This document shows, piece after piece, positions 18,265 to 27,884 of a DNA stretch of 64,000 bases. Source of the DNA: Devosia sp. (GTDB lineage Bacteria > Pseudomonadota > Alphaproteobacteria > Rhizobiales > Devosiaceae); the NCBI RefSeq assembly GCF_028290435.1, contig NZ_JAQGJV010000074.1:124001-188000 (forward strand). Direction: 5' to 3'. Every line of letters begins with the position of its first letter. The stretch's first letter is position 1. The notes under the pieces are model-generated. The model made no database searches. It was not told where the DNA came from and worked only from the letters and a program-made list of their open reading frames with translations. A program made the translations under genes and the position numbers.

Positions 18265-19253
18265 TGTCCCGTTTGCATGGCCGTGTCACCGGCATAGTGG
18301 CAGGCGGCGAGGTGCCCCCCGCCGATATCGCGAAGCGGCGGCTCGTGCGCCGCGCAGAGTTCTGTCGCCAGCGGACAGCGCGTGCGAAACCGGCAGCCAC
18401 TGGGAATATCGATCGGGCTGGGGATTTCTCCCCGCATCGGCTCTGACGTGCTGCGCACGCTCGGATCAGGCACCGGAATGGAGGCCAGCAGCGCCAGCGT
18501 ATAGGGATGGCTGGGCCGCGCATAAAGGTCGTGATTGCTCGCGAGTTCGACGATCTTGCCCAGATACATCACCCCGATCCGGTCCGAGATATGGCGCACC
18601 ATCGACAGGTCATGGGTGATGAACAGGTAGGTCAGCCCCAATTCGTCCTGCAGATCCTCCAGCATATTGACCACCTGCGCCTGGATCGACACATCCAACG
18701 CCGAAATCGGCTCGTCGCAGATCACCAGGTCCGGGTTGAGCGCAATGGCGCGAGCGATACCGATGCGCTGGCGCTGGCCTCCGGAGAATTCATGCGCAAA
18801 CCGTGTCGCATGATCCGGATTGAGCCCGACCCGCTTGAGCAGTTCCATCACCCGCTCGGTCCGGCTCTGCGGCGTGCCGATCCGCGCAATTTCCAGCGGC
18901 TCGGCAATCAGGTCGCGCACCGTCATCCGCCCATTGAGCGACGCATAGGGGTCCTGAAAAATCATCTGCATCCGGCTGCGAAACGGCGCCAGCGCCCGCT
19001 CATTCAGCGGCGCAATGTCGGTACCGTCGAACAGCATTTCGCCTGACGTCGGCTGGTAGAGCCGGATCAGCGTCCGCGCCAAGGTCGACTTGCCGCACCC
19101 ACTCTCACCCACCAGGCCCAAGGTTTCGCCACGCCTGATATCCAGATCAACGCCGTCCACCGCACGCAGGACGGCCCGGTTGCGGCCCAGCAGGTTGCCG
19201 CCGAGGTTGAAGTGTTTTTTGAGATTGCGGAGCGAAACAAGAGGAGCATCCAT
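18255..19253 (-). CDS. Oligopeptide ABC transporter ATP-binding protein (OppF type)
   Basis: The 332-residue ATPase has Walker [14 protein letters not shown], signature [15 protein letters not shown], Walker [17 protein letters not shown] and the C-terminal oligo_HPY extension ([30 protein letters not shown]). The cysteines there match the family's C-terminal metal or Fe-S motif. The ATG overlaps the TGA of the OppD-type gene by one base. It pairs with the next-upstream ATPase to drive the importer. Confidence 0.94.
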   Translation of the reverse strand: MDAPLVSLRNLKKHFNLGGNLLGRNRAVLRAVDGVDLDIRRGETLGLVGESGCGKSTLARTLIRLYQPTSGEMLFDGTDIAPLNERALAPFRSRMQMIFQDPYASLNGRMTVRDLIAEPLEIARIGTPQSRTERVMELLKRVGLNPDHATRFAHEFSGGQRQRIGIARAIALNPDLVICDEPISALDVSIQAQVVNMLEDLQDELGLTYLFITHDLSMVRHISDRIGVMYLGKIVELASNHDLYARPSHPYTLALLASIPVPDPSVRSTSEPMRGEIPSPIDIPSGCRFRTRCPLATELCAAHEPPLRDIGGGHLAACHYAGDTAMQTGQAA

Positions 19254-20251
19254 CACGCTGCCTCCACCATATTCACCCCAACCACCCGCGGCGCTTCGGG
19301 GTGCTGCAACCAGCACCGTGCCCCATCGAATAGCGGCGGCATCGCCGCGACGCACTGCTTCATCGCATGCGGACACCTTGGCGCAAACGGACACCCCTCC
19401 GGCGGATGCGCCATATCGGGCGGCGACCCCGGGATCGGCGTCAGCCGATGATGCGTGTCGTCCCGCAAATCCGGCACTGCTGCCAGCAGCCCCTGCGTGT
19501 AAGGATGGCGCGGCCGCGCGAACAGGTCGCGCACATCGCCCTGTTCCATCACCATGCCGCCATACATCACCACGATGCGGTCGGTGACCTCCGCGATCAC
19601 CCCCAAGTCATGCGTGATCAAAATCACCGCCATGCCCAGCCGCGTCTGCAATTCCTTCAGCAGCATCAAAATCTGTCGCTGGATGGTGACGTCGAGCGCC
19701 GTCGTCGGCTCATCGGCAATCAGCAGCTTCGGATCGCAACTCAGCGCCATCGCGATCATCACCCGCTGCCGCATGCCACCCGAAAACTCATGCGGATACG
19801 ACTTGAGCCGCGCTGCCGCCGAGGGGATGCGCACCAGTTCGAACAGCTCGATTGCCCGCTGCCGCGCCTGTGTCCGCGTCACCCGGCGATGCCGCAGGAT
19901 AGTCTCGATGACCTGCTCACCAACCGTCAAAGTCGGGTTGAGGCTCGTCATCGGGTCCTGAAAAATCACCGCAATATCGTTGCCGCGCAGATCGCGCATC
20001 TCGTCTTCATCGAGTTTGAACAGGTCGCGCCCGTCGAACAATGCTTCCCCGCCCTTGATCCGCCCGTTGGCCTTGAGCAGCCGCAGGATCGACATGCAGG
20101 TGATCGACTTGCCCGAGCCGCTCTCCCCCACGATGCCTATCATTTCGCCCGGCGCCACATCAAAGCTGACGCCGCGCACCGCCTGCACCTCGCCGCGCTG
20201 CGAAAAGAAACTGGTGCGCAAATCCCGCACGGAAAGGATCGGAACACTCAT
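19253..20251 (-). CDS. Oligopeptide ABC transporter ATP-binding protein (OppD type)
   Basis: The 332-residue ATPase contains [15 protein letters not shown] (Walker A), [18 protein letters not shown], signature [15 protein letters not shown], Walker [17 protein letters not shown] and an oligo_HPY tail ([28 protein letters not shown]). These are diagnostic of OppD/DppD proteins. It overlaps the OppC-type gene by four bases and the OppF-type gene by one, so all are co-translated. Confidence 0.95.
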   Translation of the reverse strand: MSVPILSVRDLRTSFFSQRGEVQAVRGVSFDVAPGEMIGIVGESGSGKSITCMSILRLLKANGRIKGGEALFDGRDLFKLDEDEMRDLRGNDIAVIFQDPMTSLNPTLTVGEQVIETILRHRRVTRTQARQRAIELFELVRIPSAAARLKSYPHEFSGGMRQRVMIAMALSCDPKLLIADEPTTALDVTIQRQILMLLKELQTRLGMAVILITHDLGVIAEVTDRIVVMYGGMVMEQGDVRDLFARPRHPYTQGLLAAVPDLRDDTHHRLTPIPGSPPDMAHPPEGCPFAPRCPHAMKQCVAAMPPLFDGARCWLQHPEAPRVVGVNMVEAA

Positions 20252-21429
20252 TTGCGCAACCTCGGATCGAGCGCATCGCGCAGCCCGTCACCCAGGAAAT
20301 TGAACGCAAACATGGTCAGGCTGATTGCCGCCGCCGGAAAGAACAATTGATGCGGATAGGCCCGTAGCGTCTCCACGGCTTCGGAGGTTAGCGTCCCCCA
20401 ACTCGCCAGCGGCGGCGTCACGCCCAACCCGATGAAACTCATGAAGCTCTCGATGAAAATCGCGCTCGGGATCAACATGGTCAGCGTCACGAGGATCGGT
20501 CCAACCGAATTGGGCAGCAGGTGCTTGGTCAGTATCCGCCCCGTTCCCGCGCCCATGGTCCGCGCCGCCGCCACATAATCCTGGCTCTTGAGCATCAATA
20601 TCTGCCCGCGCACCATTCGCGCCATATCCACCCAGAACACCGAGCCGATCGCCACGACAATGGAAATCAGCCCGCTATCGAGCACCACCATCAACAGGAT
20701 CACGTAAAGCGTCAGCGGTATCGTCGAGATGATCTCGACGATGCGCATCATCACCGCGTCGGTCTTGCCGCCCACATAGCCGGCAATGCCGCCGTAAAAG
20801 ATGCCGATGAAAAAATTCACCAGCGTCGCCACGAACGCCACCGTCAGCGAAATGCGGGCCCCGATCATCTGCCGCACCAGCACATCGCGCCCCAACTGAT
20901 CGGTGCCGAACAGATAGGTCATGTTCCACTGCAGGCCCTCGGGGCGCAGCACCGAACCATCGGCATTGAGCAGCTTGGCCGGCAAGCTGGAATAGTCGAG
21001 CGTCACCGCCTGATCGCCAAACTTGAACGCCTGCCGCTTCTTCAGCATGTCCTTGCGCTCGCCGCGGATAATCTCCTCCACCTGTCCGCCTTCGGACACC
21101 TGGTAGAGGTTGAAATTGGAGGCGTTGAGGAAAAATCGCGTCGACGCGCCGCTGCTGTCGGTAACCCGATACGGCTCGAACACCGGCGGTAGGTTAGCCA
21201 GTTTCAGGTTCTGGTCGGAATAGGAGAACGGGCTGAAAATCGGCCCGAAAATCGCCGCGAGGATCAGCAGCACGATAAACCCGATGCTGACCACCGCCGG
21301 CTTGTTCGCCCACAACCGCTTCCGCACATCCTGCCAATAGGTCAGGCTCGGCGTCGCGATGACCTCGGTTTCGCTCGCTGAACGGTCGAGCTTTTCCCAC
21401 ATGGCGGGGGCGATCGTTTCCTCGCTCAT
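20248..21429 (-). CDS. Oligopeptide ABC transporter permease (OppC type)
   Basis: The 393-residue permease is longer than most OppC proteins because of a periplasmic insertion of about 90 residues between the first span and the DQLGRDVLVRQMIGAR motif; that insertion contains FNLYQVSEGGQVEEIIRG. This extra domain is known in YejE-like permeases of the Yej microcin C/peptide transporter. The remaining spans, coupling loop (LMLKSQDYVAAARTMGAGTG) and tail ([18 protein letters not shown]) are normal. The ATG at 21429 overlaps the OppB-type stop (ATGA). Confidence 0.92.
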   Translation of the reverse strand: MSEETIAPAMWEKLDRSASETEVIATPSLTYWQDVRKRLWANKPAVVSIGFIVLLILAAIFGPIFSPFSYSDQNLKLANLPPVFEPYRVTDSSGASTRFFLNASNFNLYQVSEGGQVEEIIRGERKDMLKKRQAFKFGDQAVTLDYSSLPAKLLNADGSVLRPEGLQWNMTYLFGTDQLGRDVLVRQMIGARISLTVAFVATLVNFFIGIFYGGIAGYVGGKTDAVMMRIVEIISTIPLTLYVILLMVVLDSGLISIVVAIGSVFWVDMARMVRGQILMLKSQDYVAAARTMGAGTGRILTKHLLPNSVGPILVTLTMLIPSAIFIESFMSFIGLGVTPPLASWGTLTSEAVETLRAYPHQLFFPAAAISLTMFAFNFLGDGLRDALDPRLRK

Positions 21430-22355
21430 GCCGATTGCCCCGACAGCTTGATGCGCGGATCGAGCCACAGGTAGAGCAGGTCCACGATCAGGATCATCAC
21501 CATCAACAGGGCCGCGTAGAAAATGGTGATGCCCATGATCGCCGTATAATCGCGATTGGTGATCGACAGCACGAAATGCCGCCCAATGCCGGGCAGGGCA
21601 AAAATCTGCTCGATCACGAACGAGCCCGTCACCAGGTTAGCCACCACCGGCCCCAGCACTGTCACCACCGGGATCAGCGAATTGCGCAGGCCGTGCTTGA
21701 ACAGCACCTGTCCGGGCCGCAGCCCTTTGGCGCGCGCCGTCGTCATATAATCTTGCTCGAAGGTCTCCAGCAGGCTCGACCGCGACAGTCGCGCCACAAA
21801 GGAAATCCAGAATCCCGCCAGCGCCAGTACCGGCAGTATATAGCCGCGCCAATCGTCCAGCCCGAAAGTCGGCACCCAGCCGAGCTTGAGCGCGAACACA
21901 TACAGCAGCACCGTCGCGATCACATAGGAGGGAATAGCGACGCCCATCGTGGCCAGCAGCATGACGCCGGTATCCGGCCATTTATTGCGGTTCAGCGCCG
22001 CCACAATCCCCATCGGCACGCCCAAAGCCACCACGCAGATCACCGCCAGCAGCCCCAGCCGCAACGTCACCGGCAGACCATCGGCGATCATCTGATTGAC
22101 CGAAACGCCGGGATATTTGAACGACGGCCCCAGATCGAACATCGCAATGCCGCGCAGGTAATGCAGATATTGCAGCCAGATCGGATCGCTCAGCCCGAAT
22201 TTGGCATTGAGCGACGCTTCGATCTCGGGCGCCAGCATCCGTTCTGACACAAAGGGGCCGCCCGGCACGGCATGCATCAGGAAAAACGTCAGCGTAACGA
22301 TGGCGAACAGCGTCAGCAGCATCAGTCCCAGCCGCTGGATGACATAAGTCGCCAT
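21426..22355 (-). CDS. Oligopeptide ABC transporter permease (OppB type)
   Basis: The 309-residue inner-membrane protein begins with IQRLGLMLLTLFAIVTLTFF, then HAVPGGPF, and ends with LLMVMILIVDLLYLWLDPRI. The coupling loop FEQDYMTTARAKGLRPGQVL is present near residue 205. It is the first transporter gene of the second peptide operon, 140 bases after the GAF gene; the gap has two palindromes, suggesting a promoter there. It forms the channel together with the OppC-type protein. Confidence 0.94.
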   Translation of the reverse strand: MATYVIQRLGLMLLTLFAIVTLTFFLMHAVPGGPFVSERMLAPEIEASLNAKFGLSDPIWLQYLHYLRGIAMFDLGPSFKYPGVSVNQMIADGLPVTLRLGLLAVICVVALGVPMGIVAALNRNKWPDTGVMLLATMGVAIPSYVIATVLLYVFALKLGWVPTFGLDDWRGYILPVLALAGFWISFVARLSRSSLLETFEQDYMTTARAKGLRPGQVLFKHGLRNSLIPVVTVLGPVVANLVTGSFVIEQIFALPGIGRHFVLSITNRDYTAIMGITIFYAALLMVMILIVDLLYLWLDPRIKLSGQSA

Positions 22356-22371
22356 CTAGTGCGCCTGGCCG

Positions 22372-22388
22372 ATTGCCCATTGGGCAAT
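22372..22388. promoter_or_regulatory. 17-bp perfect palindrome just upstream of the oppB-type start
   Basis: ATTGCCCA and TGGGCAAT flank a single T, 17 bases upstream of the permease start. Its length and symmetry fit a dimeric repressor site or a hairpin in the leader. Which protein binds is unknown. Confidence 0.45.
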
Positions 22389-22485
22389 TGCGTCAGGCGG
22401 CAATGGTCGGGCAGCGAGCGGCGGGCTAATCATGCCGCTATACCAGCATCTTGGGCCCCGCGGTTCAATAGACCCGACACAAAAT

Positions 22486-22500
22486 TTTAGTGTGCCTAAA
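22486..22500. promoter_or_regulatory. TTTAG-N5-CTAAA palindrome before the second peptide operon
   Basis: TTTAG-TGTGC-CTAAA overlaps the stop codon of the GAF gene and lies about 131 bases upstream of the OppB-type start. It matches the operator-like site over the XRE-cupin promoter at 15539-15553 in both arms and spacing, suggesting that the same regulator controls both transport operons. Confidence 0.5.
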
Positions 22501-22993
22501 GCGTAAAATGCCTGCGCAGAATCAGAAACGTCACGACGGCCGGCACGATCAGCGCCTGCGCCGCCTCGGCCTTATCCGCGCGGTAGCGCCCTTCGGCGTC
22601 GAGCGCATTGATGGTCCCGAGTAGCTCATTGCCCGCCATGGCCGGCACGCTGATCGAGGCGTTGCAGCCCAGCGTGCGGATCAGGTCGAGATCGCCGAAA
22701 TTGCCTTCCATCCCGGCGGCCGTATTGATCACGTCGATCGCCCGTTCCGTCCGCATCCGCTCGAACCAGTCGTCGATCTCCAGCGGCTTGGTGCCGAGCA
22801 GCGGATAGACATCCTCATGGCTGGAATAGACCCGCCGCACGTGGCCCGCTTCCATATTGATCGCCGTCAGCGTGAACACCTTGACCCCGATCACCGCCTC
22901 GGCCAGCCGATGCAGCGCCGCGCCAACCTCAATAGGATCAGCGTAACGCGCCAGGGTTTGCTCAAAGGCACGCAGCGCGGAAGCAGTGGTCAT
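22496..22993 (-). CDS. Stand-alone GAF-domain protein (second copy)
   Basis: The 165-residue protein is a single GAF domain: VKVFTLTAINMEAGHVRRVY, DDWFERMRTERAIDVINT, LIRTLGCNASISVPAMAGNE and LLGTINALD. It resembles the GAF protein of the first peptide operon in length and motif order. It is upstream of, and co-oriented with, the OppB-type gene. Ligand-sensing or an accessory catalytic role are both possible; no output domain is attached. Confidence 0.75.
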   Translation of the reverse strand: MTTASALRAFEQTLARYADPIEVGAALHRLAEAVIGVKVFTLTAINMEAGHVRRVYSSHEDVYPLLGTKPLEIDDWFERMRTERAIDVINTAAGMEGNFGDLDLIRTLGCNASISVPAMAGNELLGTINALDAEGRYRADKAEAAQALIVPAVVTFLILRRHFTL

Positions 22994-23054
22994 AAGCGAT
23001 GTCTCGACGGTTCGATTCGACAGGCGATATCCCTATGGCAACTGGCGCAATCGC

Positions 23055-24638
23055 TCAACCGGCCATGACGAGCGCATCTGCGTCGAACGCCACCAGGCGG
23101 TCGCGGCCCTGCGTTTTCGCGGCATAAAGGCGTCGGTCGGCCGCGGCAATCAGATCGTCGCCGCCCTCGTCACCGGTGCCGGCAGCCAGGCCGATACTGG
23201 CTGTGACCCTGAGGTCGGCGGCGATGTCGGACCAGTCTGCGTCCGCAATGGCAAGCCGGACCGTGTCGCAGAACACCGAGGCGTTGGCAGTGACGGCGCC
23301 GGGAAATATCAGCGCGAATTCCTCGCCGCCCAGACGGACCGCGTGACCATGCACGCCGATCTGCTCCACCATGATGCGCGCCACCCGCCGCAGAACGGTA
23401 TCGCCGACTTGATGCGAGAAGCGGTCGTTGACCGATTTGAAATGGTCCAGGTCCAGCATGCCTACCGCATAGGGGGTGCCATCCAGGCGGCTCAGGATCT
23501 GATCGAAACAACGCCGATTGGCGATGCCGGTAAGGGGGTCGAGCATGACCTGCATACTCAGTTCCTGGGCCCGCGCCCGCAAGTGTTCGCTCTCGAGTTG
23601 GATTTCGGCGATCTTGGCGCGGCGCCGCGTGGTTTCCCCCGATTGCCGCACATAGAGGGCATGAAAGCGCCGGTGCAGCCCCAGCGCCGTCTCGAACTGC
23701 CCCAAGGCCTCCGCGTTGAGCTGATGGTCGATCTGGTTGCCCGTTTCGGCCTGGGCCAGCGCTTCGGCACAGGTATTTCGCGCGTCTTCCAGCTTGCCGA
23801 CCCGCAATTGAACGTTGCCCAGCGTATAAAGATAGTGGATGCGCAAGCCGACGCCCGGATCGCCCGGCAACGCCGCCCAAGCATCGAGATACGCCATGGC
23901 CGGGTCCAGATTGCCGCTACGCGCCTGGTATTCGGCCCCGTTGGCCAGTGCAGTGCGCAATGTCCAGGCATCGCCACACAGCCGGGCGGCAGCGATGGCG
24001 GCGTCATTGGTTTCAATCGCCAGGTCCAGCCAATGACGGCCCTCTGACGCTCGCTCGCTCATCTCGGCATCGTCGACGAGCTGTATCTGGCAAAAACCCA
24101 GATTGAGCAGATGAAAGGCGCGGTCGGTTTCCTCTTTGGGACCCTGCGTCAGCGCAACGGCGCGCTCCAGCAGCTTGGCGCCCAGTTCCGGCTGTCGGCA
24201 CAACGCGAGGATCACGCCCTTGACGTTATAGGCGAAGGCCGTGACGGCGTCCTGACCGGCCGCTTCGGCGGTAATGACAGCCAGTTCGGCGGCCGCGAAG
24301 GCTTCGTCGCTCAAGCCCAAATCTAGCAGCAGGAAGGCTTCGATCGCATGGGTCCGGGCTTGCTCGGCGCCGTCGTCACCGCGCTGATCCAGCCGCCTGG
24401 AACCGATCAGGCAATCCAGCCCGGTCTCGGGATCGCCAAGCTTCATGCAACACCAGGCCAGCTGCACCAGCGCGCGCGACATCAGCGCCTTGTCGCGGCG
24501 GCTTTGTGCTTGCGCAAAAACCTGTTTGGTGGCCGCCAGCGCCTCCACGCATTGCCCTTTGGCCAGCAAATGCCGGGCCAGGACGAGTCCATCGTGATGC
24601 TGGTCGGAGGCGTTGGGCAAGGGCGATACTCTGGTCAC
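23055..24638 (-). CDS. Diguanylate cyclase with N-terminal TPR array
   Basis: The 527-residue protein has no membrane span or signal. Residues 20-330 are repeated helical pairs of TPR type (for example GLDCLIGSRRLDQRGDDG, AFHLLNLGFCQIQLVDDAEM, HYLYTLGNVQLRVGKLEDAR), followed by a short coiled coil and a GGDEF domain in residues 360-520 with DPLTGIANRRCFDQ and the active-site RLGGEEFALIF. GGEEF keeps the residues needed to make cyclic di-GMP from two GTP. The RxxD inhibitory site five residues before the motif is absent, so product inhibition may be missing. The start is GTG. TPRs probably receive a protein partner's signal. Confidence 0.88.
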   Translation of the reverse strand: MTRVSPLPNASDQHHDGLVLARHLLAKGQCVEALAATKQVFAQAQSRRDKALMSRALVQLAWCCMKLGDPETGLDCLIGSRRLDQRGDDGAEQARTHAIEAFLLLDLGLSDEAFAAAELAVITAEAAGQDAVTAFAYNVKGVILALCRQPELGAKLLERAVALTQGPKEETDRAFHLLNLGFCQIQLVDDAEMSERASEGRHWLDLAIETNDAAIAAARLCGDAWTLRTALANGAEYQARSGNLDPAMAYLDAWAALPGDPGVGLRIHYLYTLGNVQLRVGKLEDARNTCAEALAQAETGNQIDHQLNAEALGQFETALGLHRRFHALYVRQSGETTRRRAKIAEIQLESEHLRARAQELSMQVMLDPLTGIANRRCFDQILSRLDGTPYAVGMLDLDHFKSVNDRFSHQVGDTVLRRVARIMVEQIGVHGHAVRLGGEEFALIFPGAVTANASVFCDTVRLAIADADWSDIAADLRVTASIGLAAGTGDEGGDDLIAAADRRLYAAKTQGRDRLVAFDADALVMAG

Positions 24639-24825
24639 TGCGAGGACAAGTCTAGATCGATTCTATCGACCAATTCCTAATGCTTGGCTGGTTTCCGATC
24701 ACGCCTGAGTGGCCCTCGGAGCGGCATCCACAAGCAATTTTGTAGCCGCACCGCGCGGCGCGGTTTGCAGTTGGCCGCCATGCCTGATAGGCACGCGCAC
24801 CCATCAGAACCAGGAGCCGAGCCCC

Positions 24826-25791
24826 GTGTCCCCCACCAAGGTTATTTTCGATACCGATCCCGGCATTGATGATGCGATGGCGCTGCTGTTCCTCAAATCC
24901 TCGCCGGCGCTCGACCTGCTGGGGATCACCACCGTGCTCGGCAATGCCTCGATCGAGACCACCACGCGCAACGCCCTGTTCCTGCGCCAGCATTTCGATA
25001 TCACCGCGCCCGTAGCCCGCGGCGCAGCGGCTCCGCTCAATGGGGTGATCGCCGATGTGCCCGAAATGGTGCATGGCGCCAACGGCCTTGGCGACATCCC
25101 GCTGCCCGAAATCGACACGTCAGGCCTGCATGCGCTGGACGCCGCCCATTTCCTCATCGAAACGGTGCGCGCCAATCCGGGCGAAGTGACCATCATCGCC
25201 GTCGGCCGCATGACCAACTTGGCCCTGGCGCTGCGGCTCGATCCCGATTTCGCCACGCTGGTAAAATCCGTGGTCATCATGGGCGGCGCCTTCGGTTTCA
25301 AGGGCCACAGCGGCAATGTCACCCCCGTCGCCGAAGCCAATATTCACGGCGACGCGCTGGCAGCCGACGAAATCTTTGCCGCCAACTGGAAGGTCGTCGT
25401 CATCGGCCTCGACGTCACCCAGGAAGCCCTGATGACAAACGCCTATCTCGCCCAATTGCGCGATGGCGCCGGCGCCAACGGCCAGTTGATCTGGGACATG
25501 ACCCGGCTCTACGCCAAGTTCTACAACGACGTGACTGGCGTCGACGGCGTCTTCGGCCACGACTCGCTGGCCGTCGCCTATGTCATCGCGCCTGAGCTGT
25601 TCACCACCCGCTCTGGCCCGATCCGCGTGATCACTGAAGGGCTCGCCGAGGGCCAGACCATCCAGCAGCCCGACATCCGCAAGTTTGCGCTCAGCGCATG
25701 GAGCGGCCTGCCATCGCACGACGTTTGCATAGAATGCGACACGCCGGCGATTTTGGATTTGTACATGAAGACCATCGTCGACGCGGCCTAA
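24826..25791 (+). CDS. Inosine-uridine preferring nucleoside hydrolase family protein
   Basis: The 321-residue enzyme has DTDPGIDDA at residues 8-16, the calcium-binding aspartate cluster of nucleoside hydrolases, and GHDSLAVAY near residue 244 carrying the catalytic-site His-Asp pair. These enzymes hydrolyse the N-glycosidic bond of ribonucleosides to base and ribose in the cytosol (RihA/RihB/IunH type). The GTG start has AGGAG at 24812-24816, nine bases upstream; an ATG further upstream would add a non-conserved leader. It is divergent from the diguanylate cyclase and convergent with cobM. Confidence 0.9.
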   Translation: MSPTKVIFDTDPGIDDAMALLFLKSSPALDLLGITTVLGNASIETTTRNALFLRQHFDITAPVARGAAAPLNGVIADVPEMVHGANGLGDIPLPEIDTSGLHALDAAHFLIETVRANPGEVTIIAVGRMTNLALALRLDPDFATLVKSVVIMGGAFGFKGHSGNVTPVAEANIHGDALAADEIFAANWKVVVIGLDVTQEALMTNAYLAQLRDGAGANGQLIWDMTRLYAKFYNDVTGVDGVFGHDSLAVAYVIAPELFTTRSGPIRVITEGLAEGQTIQQPDIRKFALSAWSGLPSHDVCIECDTPAILDLYMKTIVDAA

Positions 25792-25830
25792 CCATTTGGC
25801 CGCCAACGCCACATACCAATTCCACCCACG

Positions 25831-25860
25831 GCGTCACTTCCGCTTTCGCGGGAATGACGC
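25831..25860. repeat. Short imperfect palindromic repeat, possible bidirectional terminator
   Basis: GCGTCACTTCCGC and GCGGGAATGACGC form an imperfect hairpin between two convergent genes. The sequence around it (CCACCCACG then GCGTCA or CCGTCA) resembles the perfect version at 34269-34300, so both belong to one small dispersed family. Confidence 0.6.
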
Positions 25861-25923
25861 TGCGGATGCTTGGAAACCGCAAGACCACTCCAAATTCGCG
25901 TGGCGGTGCGTCCAGGCGGGCGA

Positions 25924-26682
25924 CTAATCTCGCCCGCGAAACCGCCGTTGATAATCCGGATCGTAGAGCGCACTTTCGCGAAAATCCTCGGCCTCCAGGC
26001 CGGGGCCGACAAAGATGATCGCCGTCCGTTCGATCGGGTCGCTGGCGACCTGCGCCTCGATATCCCCCAGCGTGCCCCGCACCACCCGCTCATCCGGCCA
26101 CGATGCCCGCGCGACAATCGCCACCGGGCAATCCGCCCCATAGATCGGCGTCAATTCTGCCACTACCCGATCCAGCGCATGGATTGCCAGATGGATCGCC
26201 AGCGTCGCTCCGGTCGCGCCAAAGCCCGCCAGCGTTTCATCAGCCGGCATCGGTGACGCACGTCCTGAAACACGCGTCAGCACCAGGCTTTGCGCCAGCC
26301 CCGGAATGGTCAGCTCCCGCCCCAGCGTCGCCGCCGCAGCCGCGAAGGCGGGAACACCCGGCGTTAGCGTATAGCCAATCCCCAGCCGCTCCAGCCGCCT
26401 GATCTGCTCGGCCACCGCGCTCCACACCGACAGATCGCCCGAATGCAGCCGCGCCACGTCCAGCCCAGCCGCCTCTGACGCCGCATATTCCGCCTCGATG
26501 TCATCCAGCGATAGCGGCGCCGTATCAACGATCCGCGCATTCGTCGGGCAATAAGCCAGCAATTCCTTCGGCACGATCGAGCCCGCATAGAGACATACCG
26601 GGCACCGCGCCAACAGGTCGCGTCCGCGCACGGTGATCAAATCCGCCGCGCCGGGCCCAGCGCCGATGAAATGCACCGTCAT
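25924..26682 (-). CDS. cobM: Precorrin-4 C11-methyltransferase
   Basis: The 252-residue enzyme begins [19 protein letters not shown], the SAM-binding glycine-rich loop of tetrapyrrole methylases, and has the CobM/CbiF phrases [32 protein letters not shown] and [15 protein letters not shown]. It methylates C11 of precorrin-4 to give precorrin-5 in the aerobic cobalamin pathway. The ATG at 26682 overlaps the cobL stop (ATGA). It is the last gene of the cob operon and converges on the nucleoside hydrolase gene. Confidence 0.95.
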   Translation of the reverse strand: MTVHFIGAGPGAADLITVRGRDLLARCPVCLYAGSIVPKELLAYCPTNARIVDTAPLSLDDIEAEYAASEAAGLDVARLHSGDLSVWSAVAEQIRRLERLGIGYTLTPGVPAFAAAAATLGRELTIPGLAQSLVLTRVSGRASPMPADETLAGFGATGATLAIHLAIHALDRVVAELTPIYGADCPVAIVARASWPDERVVRGTLGDIEAQVASDPIERTAIIFVGPGLEAEDFRESALYDPDYQRRFRGRD

Positions 26683-27884
26683 GGCTTGATCCAGTTCCAC
26701 TGTGTAATCGGCATCGCCGGCCGCCACCCCGTCATGCCGCCAATCGGCGCAGCGCGGTCGATGGCGATGCGGGTCAGTTGCCCACCGAGTTCGCCATGCC
26801 GGGCTAGCAGCAGCGCCTCCATTTGTGTCGTCACCGCATTGGCCACCAGCCGCCCGCCTGAGGGCAGGGCAGCGATAACAGCCTCAATCACACCCGGCTC
26901 CGTCCCGCCACCGCCAACAAAGATAGCAGCCGGCTGCGGGAGGTCGGCAAGCGCCGCTGGAGCCGCGCCGTGAACCACTCGCAAATCAGGAACCCCGAAC
27001 ATCGCCGCATTGCGCCCGATCCGCGCCACCCGCTCAGCGTCCGCCTCAATAGCAATAGTGCGCAAGCTCACATCAGCCAGCATCCACTCAATGCCGACCG
27101 AGCCCGAACCCGCGCCAATATCCCACAACAATTCACCCCGCCGCGGCGCCAGCGCCGAAAGCGTCAGCGCCCGAACCTCGCGTTTGGTGATCTGCCCGTC
27201 ATGCTCGAACAACGCATCGTCCAACCCCGCCGCCAACGTCAGCACGCGCGCGCCGGGAACCGTCACCACATCGATGGCGCAGATGTTTAGCGGATTGATT
27301 TGGTCCAGCGTGAATCGCGAGGCAACCGCGCCCTTGATCTGCTCGTCAGGTCCGCCCAGGGACTCCAGCACGGTGATGATCGAGCGACCAAACCCGCTAC
27401 TGTCGAGCAACTTCGCCAGACCTGCCGGACCGTCGCCGTCGGATGTCAGCGCCAAAATACGCGCCCCATCATACAGGTGCGGCCGGATCAGCTCCATCGG
27501 CCGCCCATGCAGAGACAGGCAGACGACATCCTGCAGCGGCCAGCCCAACCGCGCCGCCGCGAGGCTGAATGAGGATGGATGCGGGAACACATCCATTTCG
27601 GCAGCATCGACATGGTGCGACAGCGTCGCCCCAACGCCGTAGTGAAACGGATCGCCGGAAGCCAACACGCAAACCGCGCGCCCTTGCTCTGACAGCACCG
27701 CCTCGATCGAGCGCATGAATGGGCTATCCCACGACCGCCTCTCCCCGGTGATGATGGCCCCCGCCAATTCCAGATGCCTTGCGCCGCCGAAAACGACATC
27801 GGCATCGGCAATACGCTTGCAGGCAGCTTCGCCGAGCCCCGCAATCCCGTCCTCGCCAATGCCCACGATAGACAGCCACCTCAC
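26679..27884 (-). CDS. cobL: Precorrin-6Y C5,15-methyltransferase (decarboxylating)
   Basis: The 401-residue protein fuses two SAM-dependent methylases. Residues 1-200 form a CbiE-like tetrapyrrole methylase ([32 protein letters not shown]) and residues 215-400 a CbiT-like Rossmann methyltransferase/decarboxylase ([33 protein letters not shown]). CobL converts precorrin-6B to precorrin-8 by methylating C5 and C15 and removing the C12 acetate carboxyl. The GTG at 27884 overlaps the cobJ TGA by four bases. In the classic gene order cobK would sit between cobJ and cobL; here there is no room for it. Confidence 0.94.
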   Translation of the reverse strand: MRWLSIVGIGEDGIAGLGEAACKRIADADVVFGGARHLELAGAIITGERRSWDSPFMRSIEAVLSEQGRAVCVLASGDPFHYGVGATLSHHVDAAEMDVFPHPSSFSLAAARLGWPLQDVVCLSLHGRPMELIRPHLYDGARILALTSDGDGPAGLAKLLDSSGFGRSIITVLESLGGPDEQIKGAVASRFTLDQINPLNICAIDVVTVPGARVLTLAAGLDDALFEHDGQITKREVRALTLSALAPRRGELLWDIGAGSGSVGIEWMLADVSLRTIAIEADAERVARIGRNAAMFGVPDLRVVHGAAPAALADLPQPAAIFVGGGGTEPGVIEAVIAALPSGGRLVANAVTTQMEALLLARHGELGGQLTRIAIDRAAPIGGMTGWRPAMPITQWNWIKP

